Part shown: positions 30,083-39,754 of the stretch, one piece after another
Position numbering within the stretch: position 1 is the stretch's first letter
Layout: each line of letters begins with the position of its first letter
IMG/VR virus record: IMGVR_UViG_3300034374_005671
Location: 19,370-83,369 of that record
Length of the DNA: 64,000 nt
From: a virus
Direction: 5' to 3' (one strand)
The notes under the pieces: model-generated
What the model was told of the DNA's origin: nothing
What the model saw: the letters and a program-made list of their open reading frames with translations, nothing else
Databases searched by the model: none
Position numbers and translations under genes: made by a program

Positions 30083-33000
30083 ATGGCTTGTAGCATAATT
30101 AAAAATAAATCAGGAGTACAATCAGTTCTTGCACCTAATGGTGTTGAATCTAATTTATACCAAGATTTACTTAAATTACCATTTATAGAGGGGCAGAATG
30201 ATGCGCTCGTGTACCATAACAAAGCACAACAGTACGCAAAAGATTCTTTCTTTACAGATGGGAATGGGGAACCTGTTCTTATGTTTAGAGCAAGGTCTGC
30301 TCCAGACCAATTAGGCTTGATGGGCAATAAACTAGTTTATACTACTTCTTTTGCTGAAGCTTTGGCACAAGACAAACAAGGGAAAGGTGTAGAGGTAGGG
30401 TTTATGCAGAAGAGAGCTAAAGCCAATGTTCTTGAAAAGTCTAACACTCCTGCTGAATTTTTTAGAAACACTAGAAATGCAGGACTAGAAATAGGAACAG
30501 GTGAACAAGTTCTATCCGAACTAGCAGGTTCTAAGTCTGTTGTTGTTACAACATCTCAAAATGACTTCAAACCTATTGCTCTTTTTAATAGAGAGACTGA
30601 TGCTTCTACAGCCGCAGGGTTTGCCACTATGACAATGAATTCAGGGTTTGTCAAAAACGAAAAAGTTAATTTATCTAATTTACTAGAGGCACAACCTGCA
30701 TCAGAAGGGTCTCAGGTGGTAAATGTAGAAACAAGAGAAACTGGGGGCCAACCTTCTTCAATAAACGTTATCGTAAATGATAATAACGTTGCTAACATTG
30801 ATTTGCAACCTATGCTGAATGGTTTTGAAGTGCCACTGCTAGACTTATCAAATGAAGCATTCCCTGAGACTGTAGCGCATGACATGCTCAAGTTGGCTTT
30901 CGCCAAAGTAAAAAAACCTATCTATTCTTCTAGAGAACTATCTGAACAAGAACGTAATGTGTGGGAAACACTTGTACAGGAACAAGTGGCCACGCAAATG
31001 CCTGACGGTAGATATGTTTTAGAGCGCATCTCTGCGAAGAAAAGAAACAGCAAGAATCAAGATATTTCGATTGCACAATTAAAAAACAACGGGACTATAC
31101 AAGTTAAATTTAACTCATCAGACCCTCACTATGTGTATAAAGGGCAAGTGTACCGCAGTCAAGGAGCTTTAAATAAAGCAGTTAAATTAGATTTGAGAAG
31201 AGGTAATGTTAGCGTTACTACTCCCAATAATTCTTTTGTGTTTGAATTACAAGACCCTCTTTTTGAAGGGGTGATAGAAGGGTTTGCTGAGGAGATGTTT
31301 GGAACTAAAGACTTCCTTACATTTTTTGAACAGAATGGCAAGGTCTACATGATGATGGACGAGAATCATGCCAATCAAATATTTAGTGATGTTAAAACCT
31401 TTAAAAACCTCCAAGGACAAGAAATGGAGGTAGATGTACGAAAAGAGTACGAGAAAGTCAAGAAGGGAGGACAAATACAAGATATACCTGGTTTATCAGA
31501 AGCAGTTGAAAACATGCTCCTTAGAGATATGCAAGATGCAGCCCTAGAAGAGGCTAGAAGCCTTCTTGACATGTCAGAACAAGATAAAATGAGGCAACTA
31601 ACAGGGTTCCTAGATAGACTAGGAATTAATTTAGTTAGTTTAGACGATTATAAAAAGAGTTACGAACAGAGATTTGGTGTACCGTTAGAGGCAAATGGTT
31701 TAGCTGATATGCTTAACAAAGTCGTTGTTCTTAGTAATGAAGCTGATTTATCTGTTCTAACAGAGGAGGTTGCTCACTTTGCAATCGAATTCTTTAACGA
31801 CCAAGAAGTTCTTGAAAACATGCTCAAGAACATAGACCAAACTAACGCATACAAAGCGAATGCAGCTAACTACCGAGATGCGTATAGTAAAAAGACTCAG
31901 GGAGCAAAAGGTTTGGAGGGAGATGCCCTTGAGCGTAAAGTAAGAAAAGAGGTTCTAGGTAAAATACTTGCTGATAAAATACAGGATAACTTTGACCAAA
32001 GCAGTGCATCCAACTCAGTAGAAACTGGTATATTCAGTATTCTTAGAGACTTTTTTAATCGTTTCTTGGATATATTTACACCAAACAGAGGTAATGTACA
32101 ATTCTTTGAAGAGTTTGGTCAAACAATAGATAATATAGCTCGTGGGGTTGTTGACCCTAACCAAACAGGTATGTTTACTGAAAGGCAAAGTAATGAGTTT
32201 TACTTTAGCTTACAAGCTGACCCTACCATGCAAAGGCTTAGTCAGAGTCTTGCTACCTCAATGGCTTCATATCAAACAAAGTACTTGAGACTTTTAGGTA
32301 CTGAGAGTGAGGGACTGTCTAAGAGTAACCAAATGAATGAGATTGTGCAAAAAGCACTTGACCATCAGTTATTGGAAAGTAGTGCTCAGTTTTTAGGTAT
32401 CATGCGTTCCGATGTTGAAAAGGCTGCTGATATATTCGATAGAGCTGAACGTCAGGTGATAGAAGATTTAAGGCAAGCCAATGCTGGTAACCCACAAACA
32501 TCTGCTAATGTATCGCCACAGGTTAAAGCAAATTTAATTCTAGAAAAAATACCCACTCCTAATGTTATGAATCTAATCACTTATATGAGTGATGTGACTA
32601 CTGACTTGGATGTTATTGATGCCTTCTTAACAGATGCAGCTGCAAGTGACTTGTTTAACCCTAATGATGTTGTAAGGTTACAAGACCTATCTCAAGCAAT
32701 TAGAACACAGACTGCCCAACTGAGGCCCGTTGTGGATTCGGTAATTAGAGCTCAAGTAAAATCAGACATTATCGATTTAGCTAGACAAAAAGGAGCTACT
32801 GAATCTATGATTAAAGATTTGGAAGCTAAGATGTTGTCGGGTGCGGGTTTAAAGGATATGACAATGGCTGCTTCTTATCTATTCTCAGGGTCTGATATGA
32901 TTTCTAATCCTATATTGTCGTATGGCCTCATGGCTATAAGAGAGGAGCAAAATAACGCTAATGGTATGACAGAATCTTACTTTAGTGATTTTGTACAAAA

Positions 33001-36000
33001 ACTCAGAGAAACTAATATGTTTGGCCGTGAGGAAGAGTTTTTTGAGAAAGCTGTTAATGGTTCTTATTTCAGGAGCCCTATCGATATAGGAGCTTTTATG
33101 AAAGACTTCAATGATGCCAAGCAAGAAATAAAAGACAAGTACAAAGAGAAAATATCTAAACTAGATACTACAACAGACGAAGGAAATTTTAAAAGACAAG
33201 AACTTCTTTCAGAGCAAGCTGAAGAATTACAAAAAGTCAACGAGAAATTTTTGATGAGCAGGTACGTAGAAAAGCCTGACAACAGAAGAAGAGAAAGAGA
33301 CACAGTGAACCCTGTCAGCGGCCTTAAAACAAGAACGCAAGATGCTCAAAGAAGCATAGCTAAGTTTTCTAAGGCTAAAGCAGAGATATATTCAAGATAT
33401 AGAGACCCTGATACAGGAGAATTTGTAAATAATTTCTCTACGAGAGATTTAGATGCTTTAGATGAGATTAAAAAACAAATTAAATTAGAATCTAGTCTTT
33501 ACAATGCAGCTTTTAGACCAAAGACAGGTGGTGAGTTGGCCACTGCCCTTGACTTACAGGATTATTATGAATCTTTCCAAGGTGGTGAGATGTCGGAAGC
33601 AGCAAAAGATGCATACTACGTGGCTAGAGAGAAGGTCAAAGCAGAATATGGAGAAAATTCTAAAAACTTTAAAGCTTGGGAAAAAGTATTTTCTATAGAA
33701 ACTTATGCTGAAGAATCCGTAGAAACTCAGGCAGAACCTGTAGAGATAGATGAAGAAGCACTGAGAGATGCAAGTATTAAGTATGATGCTACTATAGCAT
33801 CTATAAGAGCTATGATAAACACTGAGAATATAGCTGAATCGGACATCACTCCTTCATTTCTGTATGAAGCTCTCAAGGAAAAAAGAAGAACTATTTTAGC
33901 CCCCTACAGGTCTGCTAAACTTAATAATGAGGTAGATGGAACTAGTTTTAGTAGAAACGAACTTGCTGTAGCAGAAGTTAGAAAGATAGACGAATACTTA
34001 TCTTTTTTAGTTGGACCAAGAACAAAGAACACCCCACGAGGTGAATTTGTAATGAATCAAGAAAGGACAAGCCCTTTCACATTCGAAGCTGTACCTAATC
34101 AGTCGTTTAAAGCAAAATTTTTGCAGCTATTGCAACTAGATAATGAAACAGGTGGCTCCCAACTACAAGATTGGCTCAGAACATTAGAATTAGCTCCAGG
34201 AAAATCAGATGGCGTATTCCCTATACCTAGAGATGCTTACTACGTTACGTTCAAAAAATACAAGGATGGCGTACTTGTTCCAAAAGAAAAAGGACCATCT
34301 TTCGTGTGGGAGAGTATGACAGGCGAATCTAAAGAGTTAAATCCTGATTTTAATTCTGATTTAATAGGTAAGTTTCATCAACCCAGTGCTTGGGCAATGG
34401 AAAAGTACCGAGATGACAAATATTTTGAATATTTTGGAATTAAAAAGTCAGTTGACCCTTGGTCAGACGTAGCTACTAGAAATACAGATGTATTTGACCT
34501 TCTTACGTACTACCAAGAAACTAAGTACGATGTTGATAGATATCAAGGGTTAAACAACCATTACTACTTAAGACCTCAAGTAAGAAAGATTGCTAATGAA
34601 AGACTTTATAAAGGTCTCACAGACCCATCTACTATTCCTGGCTCATTTAAAACTTGGGCTAAAGAAACATTCGTTATTGACTCTACGGATGAAGAATTTG
34701 GTGCAGCAAGACCTGATGGCAGCAAACAAGCAGTAAGAGGGTCTAGAGCAATTCCAAGATATTTCCACATAGAAAAACCACAAGAGGAACTCACGCAAGA
34801 TGTTGCTTACTCTATGGGTAGATACATGGATGCAGGATTTAGATACATAGGTAGGTCTAGAGCATTAATGAAAGCACAGATGGCATTGTTCATGCTAGAG
34901 CAGAATGTATATGCAGAGACTGGTCCTGGGATACTTAAACGTAAAGGTACTAGTAATTACGCACAGACCATGCGTGAGATGATTGATAGAGACATTTTTG
35001 GTAACTTAACTAGTGGTGCGCTAATAGGAACTGATGTTAACATAGGTGGTAACCAAGTGAATGCTGCAAAGACAGTCAAAGCTCTTACTAAGTATAGTAA
35101 AGGACTTCTCATGTCAGGTAACCCGTTTGTACCTGCTACTTCTTATGCTGCATCTAGATTGATGATTAGGGCCGTAGGTAGAGAAGGTAAATTATTCACG
35201 GAAAAAAGTAGACGTAGAGCAAGGAGGAAATATTTACTTGATACAGGTAAGTCTATTTTTGATGAAAATACAGGACAATTTATCCCTGGAAACAGAGCAA
35301 CTTTGCTTATCCAGTATGCAGGGTTGAAAAGAGACGTAGAAGAGATGTTCACAGGTACTACTCTAAGTAGGGGACGTAGAGCAGCAAGACGTTTTAAACC
35401 AGGTAATATTACAGGATTCCAAATATTTAACCAAATACAATCCGTTGAGGCTGTTACAGCTGCTTTAGATAACTTTAGGTTGTATGATGGTAAATTTTTG
35501 ACTCATGCTGCTTTTGTAAATAAATTACTTGAGGAGACTAACATGACTCGTGACCAAATAGAAAAACAATGGGATAAGCTGAGTGACAAAACATACGACA
35601 ATTTCTTGACTAGAGAGGGCGAAAGACTAGTTTTAAATAAAGAAGCACTTAAGAAAGAGGGATTTGACCCTAAAAGCTATCAAATGGTAGAGGCACAAGC
35701 AAAAGAATTAGCAAAAACAGCTAAATCTAAGATAGATGCTAACTTAGAGGGCTCTCAAGCTGCCCTTCTATCAAGAAGACCTGAGCTCGCTCTTTTCTTC
35801 CCTTTCAAAAATTACTTATCTGTATTTTTAGGCTCTAGGCTTAAGAGGGGAGGATTCGACCCAGTAACAGGTATCTATGATGAAGGGGTGTATAACACTG
35901 TATTTGGAGGTACGAAAGGAAAAGATTTATTTAAAGCTCTTGGTGCTATGGCACTATCTGCAGCAAACTTTAGTGCAGCTAACAACTCTGTGTTATCTCT

Positions 36001-36631
36001 ATTAGACAATACAGACCTTTCTGAAGCACAGAAAAGGAACTGGATTAGAATGGGAGCTGATGTTAGAATGTTTACCATCGCAGCACTGTCTGCTTACCTT
36101 CTAACTATGTTGGCTTATCAACAAGGGGCTGATGGTGAAGAAGATGATTCTCTAGCACTGAACTTTGCATCGTATATCGCTACGAGAGTGTACTATGAGA
36201 CATTCAGTTCAACTTTCTTTGGTACTGCTTTCACTCCTCAAGAGATTATGGGTCCAGGTGCAGCTATAGGTCAGTTAACATCTTTCCTTGGGGATACTGT
36301 TAAAATTTTAGGTTTTGACCCAACTGCAGAAGAGGATACTCGTTCTAAGGCAGAAATAGAAAGTGACAGAGGTATTATCAGTGTGCTTGGTATAGAATCA
36401 CCAAGTGAGTTTACTGGTATGATGGGAGAGTTGTTTGATAGATATGTTCCCCTATATTATAACTTACACCGTGCAATGGAGTATAGAGCTAATCCTGCAC
36501 AAATTAGGAAAACTGAATCTAATTACATAAGATACAGACCTAGTGTGTTTGGCCAGTGGTTATATAAGTCTTCTAAAGAAAAAGGTAAGGGTGATGAGGG
36601 TAAGGCTAAAATAGGAGGAAGTGCATATTAA
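30083..36631 (+). CDS. Giant 2182-residue polyvalent virion protein with zincin-like and ART-like segments
   Basis: It starts 6 bases after the previous stop and ends the large-gene run. Near the N-terminus, GEPVLMFRARSA followed by YTTSFAEAL (about 70-100) resembles the ADP-ribosyltransferase-like domain of phage polyvalent proteins. Residues about 558-566 read LTEEVAHFAIE, the position where related polypeptides carry HExxH, but the first His is Glu here. Charged helices fill about 900-1400. Near the C-terminus (about 1945-2010) there are hydrophobic segments (MFTIAALSAYLLTMLAY). It ends in a basic, Gly-rich tail (about 2150-2182). The family assignment is by style and motif only. Probably a virion-carried protein delivered with the genome. 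Confidence 0.75.
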   Translation: MACSIIKNKSGVQSVLAPNGVESNLYQDLLKLPFIEGQNDALVYHNKAQQYAKDSFFTDGNGEPVLMFRARSAPDQLGLMGNKLVYTTSFAEALAQDKQGKGVEVGFMQKRAKANVLEKSNTPAEFFRNTRNAGLEIGTGEQVLSELAGSKSVVVTTSQNDFKPIALFNRETDASTAAGFATMTMNSGFVKNEKVNLSNLLEAQPASEGSQVVNVETRETGGQPSSINVIVNDNNVANIDLQPMLNGFEVPLLDLSNEAFPETVAHDMLKLAFAKVKKPIYSSRELSEQERNVWETLVQEQVATQMPDGRYVLERISAKKRNSKNQDISIAQLKNNGTIQVKFNSSDPHYVYKGQVYRSQGALNKAVKLDLRRGNVSVTTPNNSFVFELQDPLFEGVIEGFAEEMFGTKDFLTFFEQNGKVYMMMDENHANQIFSDVKTFKNLQGQEMEVDVRKEYEKVKKGGQIQDIPGLSEAVENMLLRDMQDAALEEARSLLDMSEQDKMRQLTGFLDRLGINLVSLDDYKKSYEQRFGVPLEANGLADMLNKVVVLSNEADLSVLTEEVAHFAIEFFNDQEVLENMLKNIDQTNAYKANAANYRDAYSKKTQGAKGLEGDALERKVRKEVLGKILADKIQDNFDQSSASNSVETGIFSILRDFFNRFLDIFTPNRGNVQFFEEFGQTIDNIARGVVDPNQTGMFTERQSNEFYFSLQADPTMQRLSQSLATSMASYQTKYLRLLGTESEGLSKSNQMNEIVQKALDHQLLESSAQFLGIMRSDVEKAADIFDRAERQVIEDLRQANAGNPQTSANVSPQVKANLILEKIPTPNVMNLITYMSDVTTDLDVIDAFLTDAAASDLFNPNDVVRLQDLSQAIRTQTAQLRPVVDSVIRAQVKSDIIDLARQKGATESMIKDLEAKMLSGAGLKDMTMAASYLFSGSDMISNPILSYGLMAIREEQNNANGMTESYFSDFVQKLRETNMFGREEEFFEKAVNGSYFRSPIDIGAFMKDFNDAKQEIKDKYKEKISKLDTTTDEGNFKRQELLSEQAEELQKVNEKFLMSRYVEKPDNRRRERDTVNPVSGLKTRTQDAQRSIAKFSKAKAEIYSRYRDPDTGEFVNNFSTRDLDALDEIKKQIKLESSLYNAAFRPKTGGELATALDLQDYYESFQGGEMSEAAKDAYYVAREKVKAEYGENSKNFKAWEKVFSIETYAEESVETQAEPVEIDEEALRDASIKYDATIASIRAMINTENIAESDITPSFLYEALKEKRRTILAPYRSAKLNNEVDGTSFSRNELAVAEVRKIDEYLSFLVGPRTKNTPRGEFVMNQERTSPFTFEAVPNQSFKAKFLQLLQLDNETGGSQLQDWLRTLELAPGKSDGVFPIPRDAYYVTFKKYKDGVLVPKEKGPSFVWESMTGESKELNPDFNSDLIGKFHQPSAWAMEKYRDDKYFEYFGIKKSVDPWSDVATRNTDVFDLLTYYQETKYDVDRYQGLNNHYYLRPQVRKIANERLYKGLTDPSTIPGSFKTWAKETFVIDSTDEEFGAARPDGSKQAVRGSRAIPRYFHIEKPQEELTQDVAYSMGRYMDAGFRYIGRSRALMKAQMALFMLEQNVYAETGPGILKRKGTSNYAQTMREMIDRDIFGNLTSGALIGTDVNIGGNQVNAAKTVKALTKYSKGLLMSGNPFVPATSYAASRLMIRAVGREGKLFTEKSRRRARRKYLLDTGKSIFDENTGQFIPGNRATLLIQYAGLKRDVEEMFTGTTLSRGRRAARRFKPGNITGFQIFNQIQSVEAVTAALDNFRLYDGKFLTHAAFVNKLLEETNMTRDQIEKQWDKLSDKTYDNFLTREGERLVLNKEALKKEGFDPKSYQMVEAQAKELAKTAKSKIDANLEGSQAALLSRRPELALFFPFKNYLSVFLGSRLKRGGFDPVTGIYDEGVYNTVFGGTKGKDLFKALGAMALSAANFSAANNSVLSLLDNTDLSEAQKRNWIRMGADVRMFTIAALSAYLLTMLAYQQGADGEEDDSLALNFASYIATRVYYETFSSTFFGTAFTPQEIMGPGAAIGQLTSFLGDTVKILGFDPTAEEDTRSKAEIESDRGIISVLGIESPSEFTGMMGELFDRYVPLYYNLHRAMEYRANPAQIRKTESNYIRYRPSVFGQWLYKSSKEKGKGDEGKAKIGGSAY

Positions 36632-36662
36632 ATCTCTCTTTATCACAATCTAAATTACAATT

Positions 36663-36770
36663 ATGAGTTGGGGAAAAGCAATGTGGAAGTTATATCTTTT
36701 TTGCTGGGCATTGATGGCAGGACTTCTAGGCACGATGACTTACGTAGCCCTTAAACATTTTATATTTTAG
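36663..36770 (+). CDS. Small single-pass membrane peptide, 35 residues
   Basis: ATG 36663 to TAG 36770 encodes 35 residues: a short basic start (MSWGKAMWK) and one hydrophobic helix (LYLFCWALMAGLLGTM), ending LKHFIF. It lies 31 bases after the giant gene and is the last rightward gene before the convergent terminator. Short membrane peptides at the end of late operons are often lysis related, but nothing specific identifies it as a holin. Confidence 0.55.
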   Translation: MSWGKAMWKLYLFCWALMAGLLGTMTYVALKHFIF

Positions 36771-36774
36771 GCAT

Positions 36775-36799
36775 AAAAAAAGGGGAGCTTTCGCTCCCC
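36775..36799 (-). terminator. Rho-independent terminator of the leftward block
   Basis: Read leftward, the sequence is GGGGAGC, GAAA, GCTCCCC followed by seven T. This is a 7-bp GC-rich stem with a GNRA-type loop and a U-run, 24 bases past the stop of the last leftward gene and between two converging operons. Confidence 0.9.
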
Positions 36800-36823
36800 A
36801 CACACTGGAAAAAGATGATAAGC

Positions 36824-37219
36824 TTAGGCTTCAGTAGTAGCCTCTGCTTGTTGGTTTTCAGCTTCCTCAGCTTCCATAGCTTTAGTCTGCATAGCTTTCT
36901 TATAATCATCGAAATTCATCGTATGACCGTCCTCAAAGAAACGTCTGTGCATAGTACGATAAATCATACCATATAACTCAGCGATTGGTTGAGCGTAAGG
37001 TTGCATAAAGTGCCCGATAGGTTGGTTATTTTCACCGAACACTGCTTGGGTATTGTCATGGAGAAACTTCTCCAATCTACCCTTAATCTGCATCATCTCT
37101 GCACCATACATAGTAAGCTCCGTGTCGGGAGCATACATTTCCTGTTCGATAGCTTCATAATTGAAGTCATCATTTTGGGGAGTTGCCCCGTTCTGTGAAG
37201 TCTTTACTTCAGTTGCCAT
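36824..37219 (-). CDS. Hypothetical acidic protein, 131 residues
   Basis: ATG 37219 is the first Met after an AT-rich leader. The N-terminus is polar (MATEVKTSQNGATPQND), the middle is a helical region with several Met and Tyr residues, and the C-terminus is a Glu/Ala/Gln-rich tail (KAMEAEEAENQQAEATTEA). No family recognised. It is the last gene before the terminator and lies just downstream of the DnaB-like helicase gene, so it may be expressed with replication genes. Confidence 0.7.
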   Translation of the reverse strand: MATEVKTSQNGATPQNDDFNYEAIEQEMYAPDTELTMYGAEMMQIKGRLEKFLHDNTQAVFGENNQPIGHFMQPYAQPIAELYGMIYRTMHRRFFEDGHTMNFDDYKKAMQTKAMEAEEAENQQAEATTEA

Positions 37220-37249
37220 AATAATTGGTTTAAATTAAAAAATACAAAT

Positions 37250-38248
37250 CTACAAAATATCATTCAATGTATCATCAACTTGTTGAGGATTTTTTTCTTC
37301 CTCTTCAGGTTGCCTAACATCAAACAACTTCTCTACCCACACATCTTCGAATCCTTCCATATCTTCGATATCTCTAGACTTCAACATGTGATAGAAATAA
37401 TTCCCTTCAGGGATAAAATGGTTATACTTACCACCACCTTCTTCTATGAACTGCTCGTCAACGTACTGATAGGCGAACTTAGAGAACACCATGTACTTTC
37501 CTGTGGCTCCAACCTTGTAAGGGTTGTATACCGCTAATACCAAGTCAGACAACTGAAACAATTGGTCTGACCCGTAGAAGTCTAGTTGGCGTGGTGCCTC
37601 TGATGGGTGGTTGCCAACTCTATCGAGTAAATCTCTTTTGAGCTGCATCAGAGGTAGGAAGAATACATATGGGTGGTTTTTCTTGAGTTTGTTCATTTCT
37701 TCGAACAAAGCATCTATTTCTCCTTTTTCCCTTCCTTTTACCAAGCCAACGTGGTCGATGGTAATCATTACCTTCTTGTCTATATTAGATTGCAAAAACT
37801 CTGCCACCTCATCTCCGAACTGACGAGCTGTCACAGGTTCCTCATAATAGTACAATCCATCCCTCCTTTCTTGCTCACAGATGTCTTTTATGACTGTCAA
37901 GTTGTCTCCGTGTGGAGTATTGAACAGCACTTCTGACATCTTCATATCCGTCTTCTGCGTAATCTTCCTCAAAAGAAGCTTGTATACAGCAGACTCCCAA
38001 TTACATCTCAATAGAACGACATCAGTATTATTATCAATAACACTGTTCTCAATCTTCTGCATCAGGTACGTCTTACCGTGATTAGACAAACCTCCGATAG
38101 TCATTATCGTAGAAGGGAGAAACCCTCCAAGCAAGTGCCTATCTAACCACTCAAATCCTGTAGATATAGGAGCAATCTCTCCTGTCTGAAACTTGGCTAT
38201 ACTTCTTACAGCCTCATCTGTCTTCTCCTTAGCTGATTTAATTGGCAT
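37250..38248 (-). CDS. DnaB-like replicative helicase (RecA-fold ATPase)
   Basis: The product unwinds DNA at the fork. The Walker A motif is GGLSNHGKT (about residues 52-60 from the chosen start), Walker B is MITIDHVGLV, and MQLKRD matches the sensor region that reads SQLNR in DnaB. The N-terminal segment TGFEWLDRHLLGG matches the start of the DnaB C-terminal ATPase domain. The large N-terminal domain of cellular DnaB is missing, as in many phage versions. I chose ATG 38248, which overlaps the upstream gene by 11 bases; ATG 38281 and 38308 are alternatives with larger overlaps. It ends in an acidic tail (RQPEEEEKNPQQVDDTLND). Confidence 0.88.
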   Translation of the reverse strand: MPIKSAKEKTDEAVRSIAKFQTGEIAPISTGFEWLDRHLLGGFLPSTIMTIGGLSNHGKTYLMQKIENSVIDNNTDVVLLRCNWESAVYKLLLRKITQKTDMKMSEVLFNTPHGDNLTVIKDICEQERRDGLYYYEEPVTARQFGDEVAEFLQSNIDKKVMITIDHVGLVKGREKGEIDALFEEMNKLKKNHPYVFFLPLMQLKRDLLDRVGNHPSEAPRQLDFYGSDQLFQLSDLVLAVYNPYKVGATGKYMVFSKFAYQYVDEQFIEEGGGKYNHFIPEGNYFYHMLKSRDIEDMEGFEDVWVEKLFDVRQPEEEEKNPQQVDDTLNDIL

Positions 38249-38771
38249 TGGCTTTACATTTTGTGTAGAGTCTGCTATCATCGATAGAAAACTTCCTAGC
38301 GTATGCATTCGAAGGCTTCCAAATAAACAAGTCTAATCTAGCCGTGTATTCGGGGTCTGTCTGCATAAGATACTCCTCTACTGTTTCAACAATATGGTCA
38401 AAGGTAAACAAATTTTTTGTTTCTTCAACAAACTGAGCAAACATTTTTAGTGCCTTGTTAGCACTACCCACGTTACGCCCATAGTCTTTGTATAGCTGTA
38501 CTAATCTTAGGAAGGTAGCTTTTATCTCATCACTAATTCCTGCTGTACCAACATCTCTTAGAAAGCCATTACCTTTTTTAGTTATCTTATACCAATTATC
38601 TTTCTTACGAGGTTCCACTAAACCTTCTCTAAGAAGAAGGCTCATATACTTCTCGACATGGTCAGAATCCATCCACAGCTTATCACAGTCGTTCTGTTTG
38701 ACTGCAATAAGGAGAACAAATGAAGGATATGTCATCTGTGCTTTGTCGAGAACATCAAAGTTTATGTACAT
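38238..38771 (-). CDS. Winged-helix protein, possible helicase loader or replication initiator
   Basis: The 177-residue product starts at ATG 38771, two bases after the stop of the small membrane peptide gene. The N-terminal half contains a winged-helix-like pattern: helices, then LLLREGLVEPRKKDNWYKIT, which reads as recognition helix and wing. The C-terminal half is helical with LFTFDHIVETVEEYL. It directly precedes and overlaps the DnaB-like helicase gene, the usual place for a loader or replisome organiser. The role is inferred from this context and the wing pattern; no specific family is recognised. Confidence 0.7.
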   Translation of the reverse strand: MYINFDVLDKAQMTYPSFVLLIAVKQNDCDKLWMDSDHVEKYMSLLLREGLVEPRKKDNWYKITKKGNGFLRDVGTAGISDEIKATFLRLVQLYKDYGRNVGSANKALKMFAQFVEETKNLFTFDHIVETVEEYLMQTDPEYTARLDLFIWKPSNAYARKFSIDDSRLYTKCKANAN

Positions 38772-38773
38772 AC

Positions 38774-38863
38774 TCAATCTTTTTTATCGGGAAATAGGTA
38801 ATCAACTAGAGCTATCACTCCAAATACAATCACAATTATCCCACCTATTACTAAAAGTTCCAT
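38774..38863 (-). CDS. Small single-pass membrane peptide, 29 residues
   Basis: ATG 38863 to TGA 38774 encodes 29 residues: MELLVIGGIIVIVFGVIAL followed by DYLFPDKKD. The first 20 residues are one hydrophobic helix and the tail is charged. It sits in the 95-base gap between amidase and winged-helix genes and ends 2 bases before the next ATG, a spacing typical of real genes here. Function unknown; a lysis accessory next to the amidase is possible. Confidence 0.5.
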   Translation of the reverse strand: MELLVIGGIIVIVFGVIALVDYLFPDKKD

Positions 38864-38872
38864 TACTATAAT

Positions 38873-39754
38873 CTATAAACTAACTAACATGTCCATCATC
38901 TCCTGTTGGGGATGAATATCACACTTACCTGTGTTTGTGTTTGTATGGGATAGCACACCCTTAATCAAACCTCTGTACGCTTCTTCTTTCCATTCAAAAG
39001 CCTTAGCACCTTCCTTCTTAATCCATCTAGGAAGTCCCTCACGGATATCAATACCATCTCTCTCAGCAATGAAGTATAACCACTCCCGAACTTTCTCTAT
39101 CTGTGCATCTGAGAACCTGTGCCACTGACTCATACCTTTGAAAGGTTCAGCTAAAGTTACAAATTGAGAAGGGTCTGCTTTTACCCCTGCCCAAGTCTTA
39201 CCTTCTTTAAGATAACCCCAGTTGCAAATTTCTAATCCTACAGAATGCTCGTGCATATACTGAGAACCATTTCTACCGATGTGCCAAGCATACGCTCCTG
39301 ATGGGAATGCCTGTACCATTCTGCCATCGTATGTATCATCGTCACCCTTAATAGAAGGACCTCCCAAAACAAACTCAGTTGCAATACGTCCTCTACTATC
39401 TCTGCCCCAATGGTCAATACACTTGTAAGGGTTATGCCATCCTGCTGTAAAGTGCAAGAACGCATACTCCTTTGTGGTAGGACCGTTTAGATACTCTCCT
39501 GTGGGCAGGTAATGAGTATCATAAGCAAACTTCGAGTCGATAGCTTTATCTACGGTCAAATCCGTATCTAGCAGACTCATCGCCTCTAGTGTCTTAGGAC
39601 CAACAATCCCATCAACTACTAAACCTCTGACCTTTTGAAAGGTCTTTACTGCATCCTCTGTTTGAGGACCAAATATGCCATCTACATCGATAGCACCCAA
39701 AAAGGACTGAATTTCCATTACCATTCGTCCTCTACTTCCCATTCTATAAACCAT
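38873..39754 (-). CDS. N-acetylmuramoyl-L-alanine amidase (endolysin) with peptidoglycan-binding domain
   Basis: The enzyme cuts the bond between MurNAc and L-Ala of peptidoglycan at lysis. The 293-residue product has an N-terminal peptidoglycan-binding domain (about 5-60, with VDGIFGPQTEDAVKTFQ and VDGIVGPKT) and an Amidase_2 domain (about 90-290). Zinc ligands and catalytic residues are visible: His in AFLHFTAGW, Glu in SVGLEICNWG, and His/Asp in GKCDIHPQQE. There is no signal peptide, so a holin or other export route is needed. ATG 39754 overlaps the DUF3310 gene by 11 bases. It is one of three peptidoglycan hydrolases in the window. Confidence 0.93.
   Translation of the reverse strand: MVYRMGSRGRMVMEIQSFLGAIDVDGIFGPQTEDAVKTFQKVRGLVVDGIVGPKTLEAMSLLDTDLTVDKAIDSKFAYDTHYLPTGEYLNGPTTKEYAFLHFTAGWHNPYKCIDHWGRDSRGRIATEFVLGGPSIKGDDDTYDGRMVQAFPSGAYAWHIGRNGSQYMHEHSVGLEICNWGYLKEGKTWAGVKADPSQFVTLAEPFKGMSQWHRFSDAQIEKVREWLYFIAERDGIDIREGLPRWIKKEGAKAFEWKEEAYRGLIKGVLSHTNTNTGKCDIHPQQEMMDMLVSL

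Noticed and set aside
2942-35352. Many leftward frames of 60-190 codons inside the rightward virion genes
   Set aside because: They are rich in Ser, Leu and Cys, as expected for the antisense of Glu/Gln/Lys/Ala-rich coding DNA, and lie wholly inside long, well-formed genes.
20018-36631. Virion RNA polymerase in the giant proteins (as in crAss-like phages)
   Set aside because: I found no DFDGD-type catalytic motif or other RNA polymerase signature by reading both proteins; DFDMDG and DSDGDG in the 829-residue product are calcium-type repeats.
36663-36770. Firm holin call for the 35-residue membrane peptide
   Set aside because: Only one hydrophobic helix and no recognisable holin family; position alone is insufficient.
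38774-38863. Spanin or Rz-like partner for the lysis genes
   Set aside because: The peptide lacks a lipobox or long coiled periplasmic domain.
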